A stretch of DNA of 64,000 nt from the NCBI RefSeq assembly GCF_000243695.2, contig NZ_AHMN02000004.1, positions 666,707-730,706 on the forward strand, in the 5' to 3' direction. A model generated the notes under the pieces. The model saw only the letters and a list, made by a program, of their open reading frames with translations. It searched no databases and was not told the DNA's origin. Of this stretch, positions 52,667-64,000 are shown one piece after another. This stretch comes from Leptospira kirschneri serovar Cynopteri str. 3522 CT (GTDB lineage Bacteria > Spirochaetota > Leptospiria > Leptospirales > Leptospiraceae). The position numbers and the translations under genes were made by a program. The stretch's first letter is position 1. Every line of letters begins with the position of its first letter.

Positions 52667-52925
52667 GGAAATATTCCCTCCAATGGTCGGAAAAACGACG
52701 ACTTAGTTTCCCCTACCTGCCAACTTAGAAATCTTAGACAGGGTGGCAAACTATAAATTCGGATTTCATTTTTGCCATTTTTAGAACCCTAAAATCGAAA
52801 GTGCAGATGAAAACGGTTCTTAAACAGTAAAAAATCCGAAAAATAACTAAAGTGTTTCTCTGATTACCGATAGTTTTAATAGAGAAGATCGGTTTGATCT
52901 TATTTTAAAAAGGAGGTGGGGGTTT

Positions 52926-53231
52926 ATGAATATAAGAGGACTTACAATCCAACCATTTTTGTCTTACTGGTTCCAATTTAACAAAGAAACGGAACCTGTC
53001 GTTTCTGAGACACAAATCCAAGAAGAAAATTCCATTTCCGAAACGACACCCAGTACAAAGATAAATAAAATCAAACCGGAAGAGCTTGTTATGAAACCTT
53101 CTCCCGTATCTTTTGAAGAAAGGATGAATCAAGTCATCAGTCCTGAACAAATGAAAAATCTTCTTTCTATGATGACACGCTCCAGAATGAGCGAAAATTT
53201 GAACGATCACAAAATCGACATAAGGCGATAA
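52926..53231 (+). CDS. Unknown 101-residue protein
   Basis: I do not recognise this protein. A strong ribosome-binding site (AAGGAGGT, 52910-52917) lies nine bases before the ATG, so it is likely real. The product has a hydrophobic start (MNIRGLTIQPFLSYWFQF), a Thr/Ser/Glu-rich middle and a helical C-terminus (FEERMNQVISPEQMKNLLSMM). Eight bases after its stop comes the 53240 gene, so the two may form an operon. Confidence 0.65.
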   Translation: MNIRGLTIQPFLSYWFQFNKETEPVVSETQIQEENSISETTPSTKINKIKPEELVMKPSPVSFEERMNQVISPEQMKNLLSMMTRSRMSENLNDHKIDIRR

Positions 53232-53239
53232 AGAAAATT

Positions 53240-53881
53240 TTGTTTTTAGGTCTTATTTACACGGTCGGTCTGGATATTTTTTTGATCCTGACGGGTTCGG
53301 CTGCATTTCTTGGTTTAAGTTTTCTATTTTTTAAGGAAGTCATTTATCCAGCCATAAAAAAAGGAAGCGCTGGAATAGGAACTCCACCGGAAGAAGGAGA
53401 TCGATTTCTGCTCGTGGTTCCAGAAAGCCAGAGAAACATTCGGTTCAGTGTGGGGCAAACTTCTGGAAATATTAGAACTTACTGTAACACAATTTCCGAT
53501 AATCATTTGATATTTAACCTGAAAAAAGCAAAAGACTCGGAAGATTATGAAATTCAAATATTAAGAAATTCTGCTGTACTATTCAAACCACCTGGAATGC
53601 CTACTTTCTCCAAAATGGAATCCACCGAAAAATTGGATAGTTATGAAGTGATCGGTAAAAGTGCAGATTTTAGAATTTCAGATAAAGTAGTAAAAGAGAG
53701 AATGACTCAGTATTTTGAAATTGGCCTTTCGTCTGAATTTTTTATCAATAACTTTGGAAAAGAAAGGATGAGATTTATTTTTACGATCACAAAAATCCAT
53801 CCTGGCCTGAACCGAAAAACTCCGATCAAAAAAGGTCTATACACCTTTGGTAAAGAAGAAAGAGAAGAACCTGAGGAATGA
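53240..53881 (+). CDS. Unknown membrane-anchored 213-residue protein, start uncertain
   Basis: The frame is real, but the start is uncertain. There is no ATG or GTG near the 5' end; TTG at 53240 gives MFLGLIYTVGLDIF, and a few codons earlier the frame reads IKKILFLGL, a signal-type sequence after an ATA codon. One N-terminal membrane segment (about residues 5-32) is followed by a soluble domain with an EEGDRFLLVVPESQRNIRFSV strand. No family is recognised. It follows the 52926 gene by eight bases. Confidence 0.6.
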   Translation: MFLGLIYTVGLDIFLILTGSAAFLGLSFLFFKEVIYPAIKKGSAGIGTPPEEGDRFLLVVPESQRNIRFSVGQTSGNIRTYCNTISDNHLIFNLKKAKDSEDYEIQILRNSAVLFKPPGMPTFSKMESTEKLDSYEVIGKSADFRISDKVVKERMTQYFEIGLSSEFFINNFGKERMRFIFTITKIHPGLNRKTPIKKGLYTFGKEEREEPEE

Positions 53882-54349
53882 TTTTTTGAAATTCCAATCA
53901 GTTTTTTTTGCGATTCTTCTTTCTTACGTCTCTAAATAATCATCAAGTTATTATAGTCTATTTATTTTTATTAATACGGATTGTTTGTAAAAAAGAGGAA
54001 GGCAACAATTTACTTTCTTTGTTTTTTTAGCAGAATGACAGGATCGACCTGAAAAATACGACCGAGAAGTACAAATCGTTACACATACAATAGAGTTGTT
54101 GAAAAATTCCATAGTGGTGTTTAACAAAACTATTTCAATTGCTCGTTTCTATGAAATAGAAACAGATGGAGAATTCATTTTTCAACAACTCTAACGATTA
54201 AAGTCAATCAGACGATTTCTGATATGAACCGTTTTTGGCCTTTTGAAGGAGCGGACGATACAGAATGGAAACGTAGAATTTCTCAGATGTCGTGTAATTG
54301 ATTTTTAGTTAGTCCTTTTTTAAAATAGATATTTTAGATAGTTAAAATA
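53882..54349. other. Gap with inverted-repeat element
   Basis: The 468 bases contain no gene. The main structure is the 103-base inverted-repeat element at 54091-54193. No clear terminator for the genes on either side was found. Confidence 0.6.
54091..54193. repeat. MITE-like element with 17-bp terminal inverted repeats
   Basis: TAGAGTTGTTGAAAAAT at 54091 is matched by its complement ATTTTTCAACAACTCTA at 54177-54193. A small internal hairpin (GTTTCTAT and ATAGAAAC, about 54146-54164) is also present. The left end shares 26 identical bases with the 8300 copy, and a diverged copy lies at 21163. No flanking duplication is evident. It is a candidate mobile or regulatory repeat. Confidence 0.75.
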
Positions 54350-55315
<966 letters not shown>

Positions 55316-55343
55316 AAAAAGAAAAACGATCTTGCAAAGATCG
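55316..55343 (-). terminator. Terminator-like hairpin directly before thrB (candidate attenuator)
   Basis: On the minus strand CGATCTT pairs with AAGATCG across a TGC loop (55343-55327), followed by TTTTTCTTTTT up to the thrB ATG. No gene precedes it on this strand within 1.7 kb, so it looks like a leader terminator rather than the end of an upstream operon. Confidence 0.6.
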
Positions 55344-55349
55344 AAAAAG

Positions 55350-55385
55350 TTACGACCAGAATTTCTTTCCGAATGAAAACGTCAT
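55350..55385 (-). CDS. Possible thrB leader peptide (11 residues)
   Basis: A short ORF, MTFSFGKKFWS then TAA, starts at 55385 with a partial GCGGAA purine signal upstream and stops six bases before the terminator-like hairpin. The arrangement resembles a leader peptide of an attenuator, but the codons are rich in Phe rather than Thr/Ile, so the signal sensed is unclear. Confidence 0.3.
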   Translation of the reverse strand: MTFSFGKKFWS

Positions 55386-55592
55386 TTTATTTTCCGCTTT
55401 TAAAATCAGGATTTTCAAACACAATTACAAATCCCTAAATCAGAAACTGAAAATCGTGAACACGAGAAAACTTTTTAAAGTTTTCCCATTTTATTTTTGC
55501 GAAAATAGTATGTATCGCTTGAGTTCTCATAAAGACTACAATCCAAAGAAAAAGAGTTTTCTGGGTCTTCTGAAAATGAATTCTGCCTGATT

Positions 55593-57068
55593 ATGCACTT
55601 TTCATTTTTAGATCTAATCGTTTTATTTTTCTACGTTGGTTTGGTTCTTTTTTCGGGATGGTTCACTTCTAGAAAAAAAGATAAGAATTCCTCTTCTTAC
55701 TTTCTTGCAGGAAAAGAAATTTCTTGGATTGCTTTGAGTTTTTCAATCGTTGCAACTGAAACGTCTACTCTCACTTTTTTGAGCATTCCTGGACTTAGTT
55801 ATTCAAGTAATTTTACCTTTCTCAGTCTTGGTCTAGGGTTCGTTTTAGGGAGAATCATCGTAGCCAAACTTTTTATTCCTATGTATTACAAATCCGGTTT
55901 TATTTCCGTTTACGAATGGGTGGGAAACCACTACGGAAAAATTTCTCAAAAGACGGTCACATTTTTATTCAAACTCACTCGCATTTTAGGAGACGGAGTG
56001 AGAATGTATGCATCCGCAATTCCGGTTGCAATTCTACTTGAAGTTTTCTTAAAACAGTTTTCTCTTTTGAAAACCACGAATCTACACATAGAAATTTTAA
56101 GTCTTTTACTCATTTCTGGAATCACAATTCTTTACACAGTCCAGGGAGGATTTCGTTCCGTGGTTTGGGTTGATTCGATTCAATTTTTAATCTATGTCGC
56201 GGGAGGAATTTTTGCGTTTTTTTATTTAGGTTCGATACTTCTTGAAAATGGATTCGACGTTTCTTATCTAATCGAAAATGCAAATCAAACAAATAAGTTT
56301 CAAATTTTCGAATGGACTGATTTTTCTTCCGCTTATTTTTTCCCCACTGCTATTTTAGGAGGAATTCTTTTGACCTTAGGAACTCACGGAGTAGATCAGA
56401 TGTTCGTTCAAAGAATACTCGCGTGTAGATCAGAATCGGACGCCAAAAAGGCGATGATTTCTTCGGGAATTTTTGTATTTTTTCAATTCTTATTATTTTT
56501 AAGTATTGGAATTCTATTATATTTTTATTATAAAGATTCCTCCATTCCCAAAGATAAGGTTTTTTCCAAATTCATTTTAGAGGAAGTACCTTCGCCGATC
56601 ACAGGATTTTTGTTAGCCGCTATTTTGGCTTCGGCTATGTCTACGTTATCTAGTTCTATCAATTCCCTTTCTTTGACTACTAAAGTAGATTTAAAAATAG
56701 AACAATTCGGTTCTAACACTTTAAGTTTATTCTGGGGGATGATTCTTCTCTTAAGTTCCTTACTTCCCCTATTTTTAACAACTGGAAAAAAGGGCCTTGT
56801 GGAATTAGGATTATCCATTTCTTCTTATACCGTCGGCCCGATCATTTCAATTTTTTTAAGCGGAAGAATACAAAGTTTTTATTATATGCAAAAATTAAAA
56901 GATTCTTTTGCGTCTTTGGCGATAGGACTAACCCCGATTTTAACGTTGATCTTCGGTAAATGGACCGGTTTCAGTTTTACTCTTTTGGTTCCATTCGGAA
57001 TCGTAACATGCTTGTTACTCGGATTTAGTTTACTGCAAATTCAGAATCGTCTAACTTCTCAAAAATAG
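55593..57068 (+). CDS. Sodium:solute symporter (SSS family)
   Basis: The 491-residue protein has about 13 hydrophobic helices and SSS-family motifs: early FAGKEISW-like YFLAGKEISWIALSFSIVATETST, a GDGVRMYASAIPVAILLEV helix, the GVDQMFVQRILACRS loop and ASAMSTLSSSINSLS in the region that contributes to sodium binding. It imports a solute by sodium gradient in the inner membrane; the solute is unknown. The ATG at 55593 has no ribosome-binding site, and a four-codon ATG-TGA unit lies just before it. The 3' end overlaps the convergent hydrolase by 44 bases. Confidence 0.9.
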   Translation: MHFSFLDLIVLFFYVGLVLFSGWFTSRKKDKNSSSYFLAGKEISWIALSFSIVATETSTLTFLSIPGLSYSSNFTFLSLGLGFVLGRIIVAKLFIPMYYKSGFISVYEWVGNHYGKISQKTVTFLFKLTRILGDGVRMYASAIPVAILLEVFLKQFSLLKTTNLHIEILSLLLISGITILYTVQGGFRSVVWVDSIQFLIYVAGGIFAFFYLGSILLENGFDVSYLIENANQTNKFQIFEWTDFSSAYFFPTAILGGILLTLGTHGVDQMFVQRILACRSESDAKKAMISSGIFVFFQFLLFLSIGILLYFYYKDSSIPKDKVFSKFILEEVPSPITGFLLAAILASAMSTLSSSINSLSLTTKVDLKIEQFGSNTLSLFWGMILLLSSLLPLFLTTGKKGLVELGLSISSYTVGPIISIFLSGRIQSFYYMQKLKDSFASLAIGLTPILTLIFGKWTGFSFTLLVPFGIVTCLLLGFSLLQIQNRLTSQK

Positions 57069-57855
57069 ATTCCAAAATTCTTTTAAACTCAGGTGCTTTT
57101 GTAAAATGGATATAATGATCACCGCCAGGAATTAAATAAAATTTAGAATTTGGAAAAAAATTTAGAGCGATCTCAATATCTTCTTTATGAAAGTATTCCG
57201 AAGCTCCTCCCGTAATAAAATACGTTTTTCCCATATATGGATGATTTGTATAATTATCAAAAAAGTCCTGGAATAACCTCGGAGAATTCGCGATTCCTTC
57301 CACATTGAGTTTCCAACGATAACCTCCGTTCTCGAGACGTTCTAAGTTCATCTCTAAAAAATTTCGAATAAAGGCATTCGGAAGAATTTTTGTTAACGCC
57401 GAATCAATTTCCTGTCTGGATCTAAAACTGGAAACGTCCGTCCTAAGACATAAAAGTTCACGTTCATAATGAAACGGATAATTTTTAGGAGCTATATCCT
57501 CTATAAATAAGAAAGATAGAATATTCGGATTTTTTAATGCAAATCCCATGGAAACAAGTCCGCCCATGGAATGTCCCAAAACTACCGGTTTTTCTAGTTT
57601 TTGTTTTGTGATCCATACTTCCATATCTTCCACCATAGAAGAAATAGAATGTTCACTGGAATGGGGAGAATCTCCGTGATTTCTGAGATCCAAAAGATAA
57701 ACGTCGGTATACTGACTTAAAAAATCTCCTACATTCAACCAATTTTTGGAAGACCCAAAAAGACCGTGCAAAATAATAATCGGTCCACAAATGGGAGAAA
57801 AAAATTTACCCTTTTGAAAATCAATTTTACGAAAACTTAAATCTACTGTAGACAT
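57025..57855 (-). CDS. Alpha/beta-hydrolase
   Basis: The 276-residue protein has LHGLFGSSKNWLNVG, the DLRNHGDSPHS segment, the nucleophile S96 in GHSMGG and a C-terminal GGDHYIHF with the catalytic His. This matches YbfF-like or similar carboxylesterases. BioH-type activity is possible in principle because biotin genes are in the window, but the nucleophile context (GHSMGG, not GWSLGG) and distance give no support. It overlaps the 57843 gene by 13 bases and the symporter gene by 44. Confidence 0.88.
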   Translation of the reverse strand: MSTVDLSFRKIDFQKGKFFSPICGPIIILHGLFGSSKNWLNVGDFLSQYTDVYLLDLRNHGDSPHSSEHSISSMVEDMEVWITKQKLEKPVVLGHSMGGLVSMGFALKNPNILSFLFIEDIAPKNYPFHYERELLCLRTDVSSFRSRQEIDSALTKILPNAFIRNFLEMNLERLENGGYRWKLNVEGIANSPRLFQDFFDNYTNHPYMGKTYFITGGASEYFHKEDIEIALNFFPNSKFYLIPGGDHYIHFTKAPEFKRILESIFEKLDDSEFAVN

Positions 57856-58766
57856 TCTTTGTGGATTATCTTTAGAAAATTATGATATTTTTTACCGTAT
57901 CTATAAGGAAGAAATTGCAGATCCTTTCTAAAAGATTCGTAAATTTCTTTTCTGGATTCGTCTTTTCCACACTGAATCGTTTCTGAATCTTTTGTTAAAG
58001 TTTCTAATTTTTTGGAAATCTGATTCGCAAAAACATTCGCATAATTACCGTTTGGATGTAGTTGAAGATAACGAATTCTTCTTTTTTTTTCTTCGTTCAA
58101 AAAACAAAAAACGTCTCTTTTACAATTGATTTCCGGAGTATGTTTTACCCCTAAAAAAGCCGCAAAGTCCCCAGGCCCCCTGTCTCTAAAGTCTTCCCCT
58201 ATTTTCCAAAACACTTCCGGATTGATTTTGACGGGTTTGCCCGGAATAATTTCTCCCGAATTTTTGGAAATATAATCCGTTAATTTAGATTCCTTACGTT
58301 TGTTTTCTGGTTCTTGCAAAATTTCTAATATTCTAACCAAAACCACAATTCTTCTGATTTTTAGATAAATATATTCGTCCCCATGATAATTTTTATTTTC
58401 CTCCACGGAACTTAAATATTGAAAAACGGATTCTAGTTCGTTCAATCCAGTATTTGTAGAATATAACATTTTATCGATAGAACGTAAGATTACTTTATAA
58501 GCGCCTCTTTCTTCCAAATCGAAAAGAAACTGAGTTTCTACCCAACCACTCAGACCGGAAGAATCGGATACGAAACGAAATTTACGATCGTTTTGTCTTT
58601 CGTTTTTACTCTGAACAATTTCACCAAAACTAAGACGACGTAAAATTTCAGATTTTTTATCGGGAAATAAATAAAGAGGAGAATTCGGTTTTAGAACCAA
58701 TCGATCTCCTCCCCAAAGACATGGAAAAGACGTAAAAAAGATTAGGATCAAAACGATCCGTCTCAT
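57843..58766 (-). CDS. Secreted SH3-domain-like protein
   Basis: The 307-residue protein has a signal peptide (MRRIVLILIFFTSFPCLWGG) and then a bacterial SH3-like segment at about residues 22-85 (PNSPLYLFPDKKSEILRRLSFGEIV ... SGWVETQFLF). The rest, including HTPEINCKRDVFCFLNEEKKRR and a C-terminal helical region, is not recognised. Bacterial SH3 domains often bind cell-wall peptides. It begins six bases after aspC and its end overlaps the hydrolase gene, so the three are probably cotranscribed. Confidence 0.72.
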   Translation of the reverse strand: MRRIVLILIFFTSFPCLWGGDRLVLKPNSPLYLFPDKKSEILRRLSFGEIVQSKNERQNDRKFRFVSDSSGLSGWVETQFLFDLEERGAYKVILRSIDKMLYSTNTGLNELESVFQYLSSVEENKNYHGDEYIYLKIRRIVVLVRILEILQEPENKRKESKLTDYISKNSGEIIPGKPVKINPEVFWKIGEDFRDRGPGDFAAFLGVKHTPEINCKRDVFCFLNEEKKRRIRYLQLHPNGNYANVFANQISKKLETLTKDSETIQCGKDESRKEIYESFRKDLQFLPYRYGKKYHNFLKIIHKECLQ

Positions 58767-58772
58767 CGTTTA

Positions 58773-59987
<1,215 letters not shown>

Positions 59988-60038
59988 GCTATTCCTCTTT
60001 TTTTATTTTGATCCGTTTTTTCAATCACATGGAAAGAA

Positions 60039-62090
<2,052 letters not shown>

Positions 62091-62996
62091 TTAAATGCAT
62101 TTCACAACAATTTGAAAACTTCCGCTCTTTTTTTCTTCAGGAAGGATGGTAGTTAAGGAAAAGCCATTTACAACCGCATTTCCTGGAGCGCTCATTGGTT
62201 CTATCGCAATTCTATTTTTAGAAAAGTCCGTATAAATCTGAAAATACGAAAGTTGTATATCATTTTTATTCGACAAATTAGATCGAATCCGAACTTCATA
62301 AGAATCATCTGGAATCTGTAAAAGAACCCAAGCGTCTTTTCCAAAAAATAAAGAATCTAAAATCGGAATTTTTTCTAATCTAAATCGATCCGTTTCTCTT
62401 GCATAAATTGGATATATAGGTGTCAGGTCTTCTTTTAAAGGAATCTGTTTCGAAAGATTAGAACGAAGAATACAAGGTTGTTTGTCCGATTGGATTCTAA
62501 AATAGGGATGATACCCATAACAAAATCGAAACGGATACGAATTATGGTTTAAAAAATCGGTTTCGAGAGTCAGGATTTCTTCGTTGAAAATTCTTCTAAG
62601 AGAATACGTTTCTCGAACGATTACATTTCCCAAAGAAGAATTCAATAATTCTTTTTCCGGAGAAAGTTCAAACTGAATAGAATCTTCCGTCTTTTGAAGA
62701 ACTTTTCGCTTCCAAGCAAAACCAAGTCCGTGGATAGGATAACCGTTTTTATCTTTGTTTATGATGGAAGATAATGAAATCCATTCTTCTCCCAGACGAA
62801 TTCGATCATCCGTATGTCGATTGACCCACGGATACATCAAATAAGAACCGGAAGAAAAAAAAGGTTCACTTATATTATAACCGGAAATGATTTCCAATTC
62901 TCTTCCACTTAAGGGATGTTTCCAAATCCAAGAAAGAATTTGTTCACCGTGATCCGTAAATTTTAACCGAGAACAATCGCTAAAAATCTCAAACAC
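62091..62996 (-). CDS. Aldose 1-epimerase-like (galactose mutarotase fold) protein
   Basis: The 301-residue protein has LMYPWVNRHTDDRIRLG, PIHGLGFAWKR, GYHPYFRI with the conserved His, and IAIEPMSAPGNAV with the conserved Glu general base. These match the YeaD/GalM mutarotase fold. It probably interconverts anomers of a sugar or sugar phosphate, but the sugar is unknown. It starts at 62996, divergent from sppA by 142 bases. Confidence 0.82.
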   Translation of the reverse strand: MFEIFSDCSRLKFTDHGEQILSWIWKHPLSGRELEIISGYNISEPFFSSGSYLMYPWVNRHTDDRIRLGEEWISLSSIINKDKNGYPIHGLGFAWKRKVLQKTEDSIQFELSPEKELLNSSLGNVIVRETYSLRRIFNEEILTLETDFLNHNSYPFRFCYGYHPYFRIQSDKQPCILRSNLSKQIPLKEDLTPIYPIYARETDRFRLEKIPILDSLFFGKDAWVLLQIPDDSYEVRIRSNLSNKNDIQLSYFQIYTDFSKNRIAIEPMSAPGNAVVNGFSLTTILPEEKKSGSFQIVVKCI

Positions 62997-63138
62997 ATCG
63001 GCAAACTTTTCAGAAATTCAAAATCCTTTCCATTCATTTTGTAGAAACGGCTCCTCTGTACACAAAATTTAAGAACTGGAAAGGAATTGAAAACTTATTT
63101 GATTCGGGGAAACTGACGATTCCACAGGAGAATTTCTT

Positions 63139-64000
63139 TTGAAGCACTCGATTCTAATTTGGACACAAATTTTTTTTCTAAACCTTTTTTTTTCTAATTG
63201 TTATATCCCAATCAACACGAACTTAAGTGGACTACTTCCCTCCAAAACAGCGGAACTAAGGGAGAAACTGATTTCCGGTCAAAACGAAGATAAAATTTTA
63301 ATCATACCTATAGATGGAGTGATTAGTGACGAAGGTGAAAAAAACTTTTTCGGAGGCCAAGAAGATTCTATCTTAGTCGAAGTCAAAAAACAACTGGAAC
63401 TCGCAGAACTAGATCCGGAAATCAAAGCAATCATTTTGAAAATCAATTCTCCGGGAGGTTCCGTTACCGCAAGCGACATCATTTACAGAGAAATTCTTCA
63501 GTTTAAAGCCAAAAAGAAAATTCCTGTAGTTTCTCTTTTTATGGATACCGCGGCCAGCGGAGCCTATTACATTTCTATGGCTACCGATCTTTTAATTGCT
63601 CACCCTACTTCCGTGACCGGTTCTATCGGCGTAATTCTTTCTGGAATCAACGTCAAAGAAGGTTTAGATAAACTAGGTGTTAAAGACCAGTCGATTCGTT
63701 CCGGCGGAAATAAAACGATTGGTTCTCCATTGGAAGAACTTTCCCCGGAACAAAGAAAATTACTTCAATCCATAGTAGACGATCTTTTTGAAAAATTCTT
63801 CGATATTGTCAAAAAAGGAAGACCCGGAAAAAATCCGTCGGAACTTCGTAAAATTGCAGACGGAAGAATTTTCACAGCATCCCAAGCACTTCAACACGGC
63901 TTAATCGACAAAATAGGTTACTTTGATAACGCGGTGCAAGAGACGATGGCACTTTCAAATTACAAAAAAACTTCCGGAAATACAAATCCTAGAATCATTT
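63139..64000 (+). CDS. sppA: Signal peptide peptidase SppA, lipoprotein form (partial at 3' end)
   Basis: The visible 287 codons encode a short-type SppA protease. The start is TTG at 63139 because GGAG lies eight bases upstream and a lipobox-like FFSNC follows the hydrophobic segment, making it a likely lipoprotein. Catalytic S140 is in DTAASGAYYIS and K192 in SGGNKTIGSP, 52 residues apart as in B. subtilis SppA. It cuts remnant signal peptides in the membrane. The window ends inside the gene after NPRII, so the C-terminus is not seen. Confidence 0.92.
   Translation, partial: MKHSILIWTQIFFLNLFFSNCYIPINTNLSGLLPSKTAELREKLISGQNEDKILIIPIDGVISDEGEKNFFGGQEDSILVEVKKQLELAELDPEIKAIILKINSPGGSVTASDIIYREILQFKAKKKIPVVSLFMDTAASGAYYISMATDLLIAHPTSVTGSIGVILSGINVKEGLDKLGVKDQSIRSGGNKTIGSPLEELSPEQRKLLQSIVDDLFEKFFDIVKKGRPGKNPSELRKIADGRIFTASQALQHGLIDKIGYFDNAVQETMALSNYKKTSGNTNPRII

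Noticed and set aside
52885..52901. AAGATC/GATCTT hairpin before the 52926 gene as a terminator
   Set aside because: The stem is only six bases, AT-rich, and followed by a short mixed T/A run, which is too weak to call.
57025..57855. Calling the alpha/beta-hydrolase BioH because biotin genes are nearby
   Set aside because: It is about 7 kb from bioF, on a different transcript, and the nucleophile elbow reads GHSMGG rather than the BioH-like GWSLGG.

Overview
The window is chromosomal DNA of a Leptospira species, most likely from the pathogenic clade (L. interrogans group). Evidence: AT-rich sequence (roughly 35% G+C by eye), a long-leader recA preceded by a TTTG-N5-CAAA motif like the LexA box reported for L. 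interrogans, many lipoproteins with relaxed spirochaetal lipoboxes, frequent TTG starts, and AT-rich intergenic gaps carrying short dispersed inverted repeats. No rRNA, tRNA, CRISPR array, IS transposase or phage module was recognised.

Layout. 1-7408 (minus strand): HIT protein, small TRL-like lipoprotein, TldD, TldE/PmbA and the 5' part of a large alpha-2-macroglobulin-like protein. 7409-8445 is a gene-poor gap with repeats. 8446-14416 (plus): an unknown membrane protein, recA with LexA box and terminator, then argC, a long-chain acyl-CoA synthetase and a nucleosidase-like gene. 14402-21039: a cyclic-nucleotide-binding/patatin phospholipase, then an envelope glycan group (DUF4254, GT9, GT4, O-antigen-ligase-like). 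21301-27472 (minus): a tightly coupled three-gene envelope operon (lamin-tail-domain lipoprotein, probable outer-membrane protein, phospholipase-D-like lipoprotein). 27534-31508 (minus): uvrC, then rpmB-nth-thioesterase-release-factor-like. 31653-34190: unknown genes, including a very AT-rich orphan stretch. 34191-40273: class I aminotransferase with a small membrane protein, then phosphohexomutase-argD-leuB-response regulator. 40270-46040: PgeF/YfiH, trpF-mutS, and serB with an SGNH lipoprotein and a 58-residue gene. 46412-52666 (minus): DsbA-like oxidoreductase, mdh, bioF, bioD, bioA, bioB. 52926-58766: two unknown genes, thrB with an attenuator-like leader, a sodium:solute symporter, an alpha/beta hydrolase and an SH3-like secreted protein. 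58773-61748: aspartate aminotransferase and an XPB-type helicase. 62091-64000: aldose-epimerase-like protein and the 5' part of a lipoprotein SppA.

The genes are mostly housekeeping. They cover amino-acid synthesis (argC, argD, leuB, trpF, serB, thrB, aspC), biotin synthesis, DNA repair (recA, uvrC, nth, mutS, XPB helicase) and envelope biogenesis. Many neighbours overlap by the 4-base ATGA arrangement (5180, 16892, 23061, 24458, 37534, 41692, 48806, 49471), implying translational coupling. Four convergent gene pairs overlap at their 3' ends. The least explained parts are the three-gene lamin-tail/barrel/PLD operon, the dispersed inverted repeats, the thrB leader and the orphan stretch at 32.7-34.1 kb.
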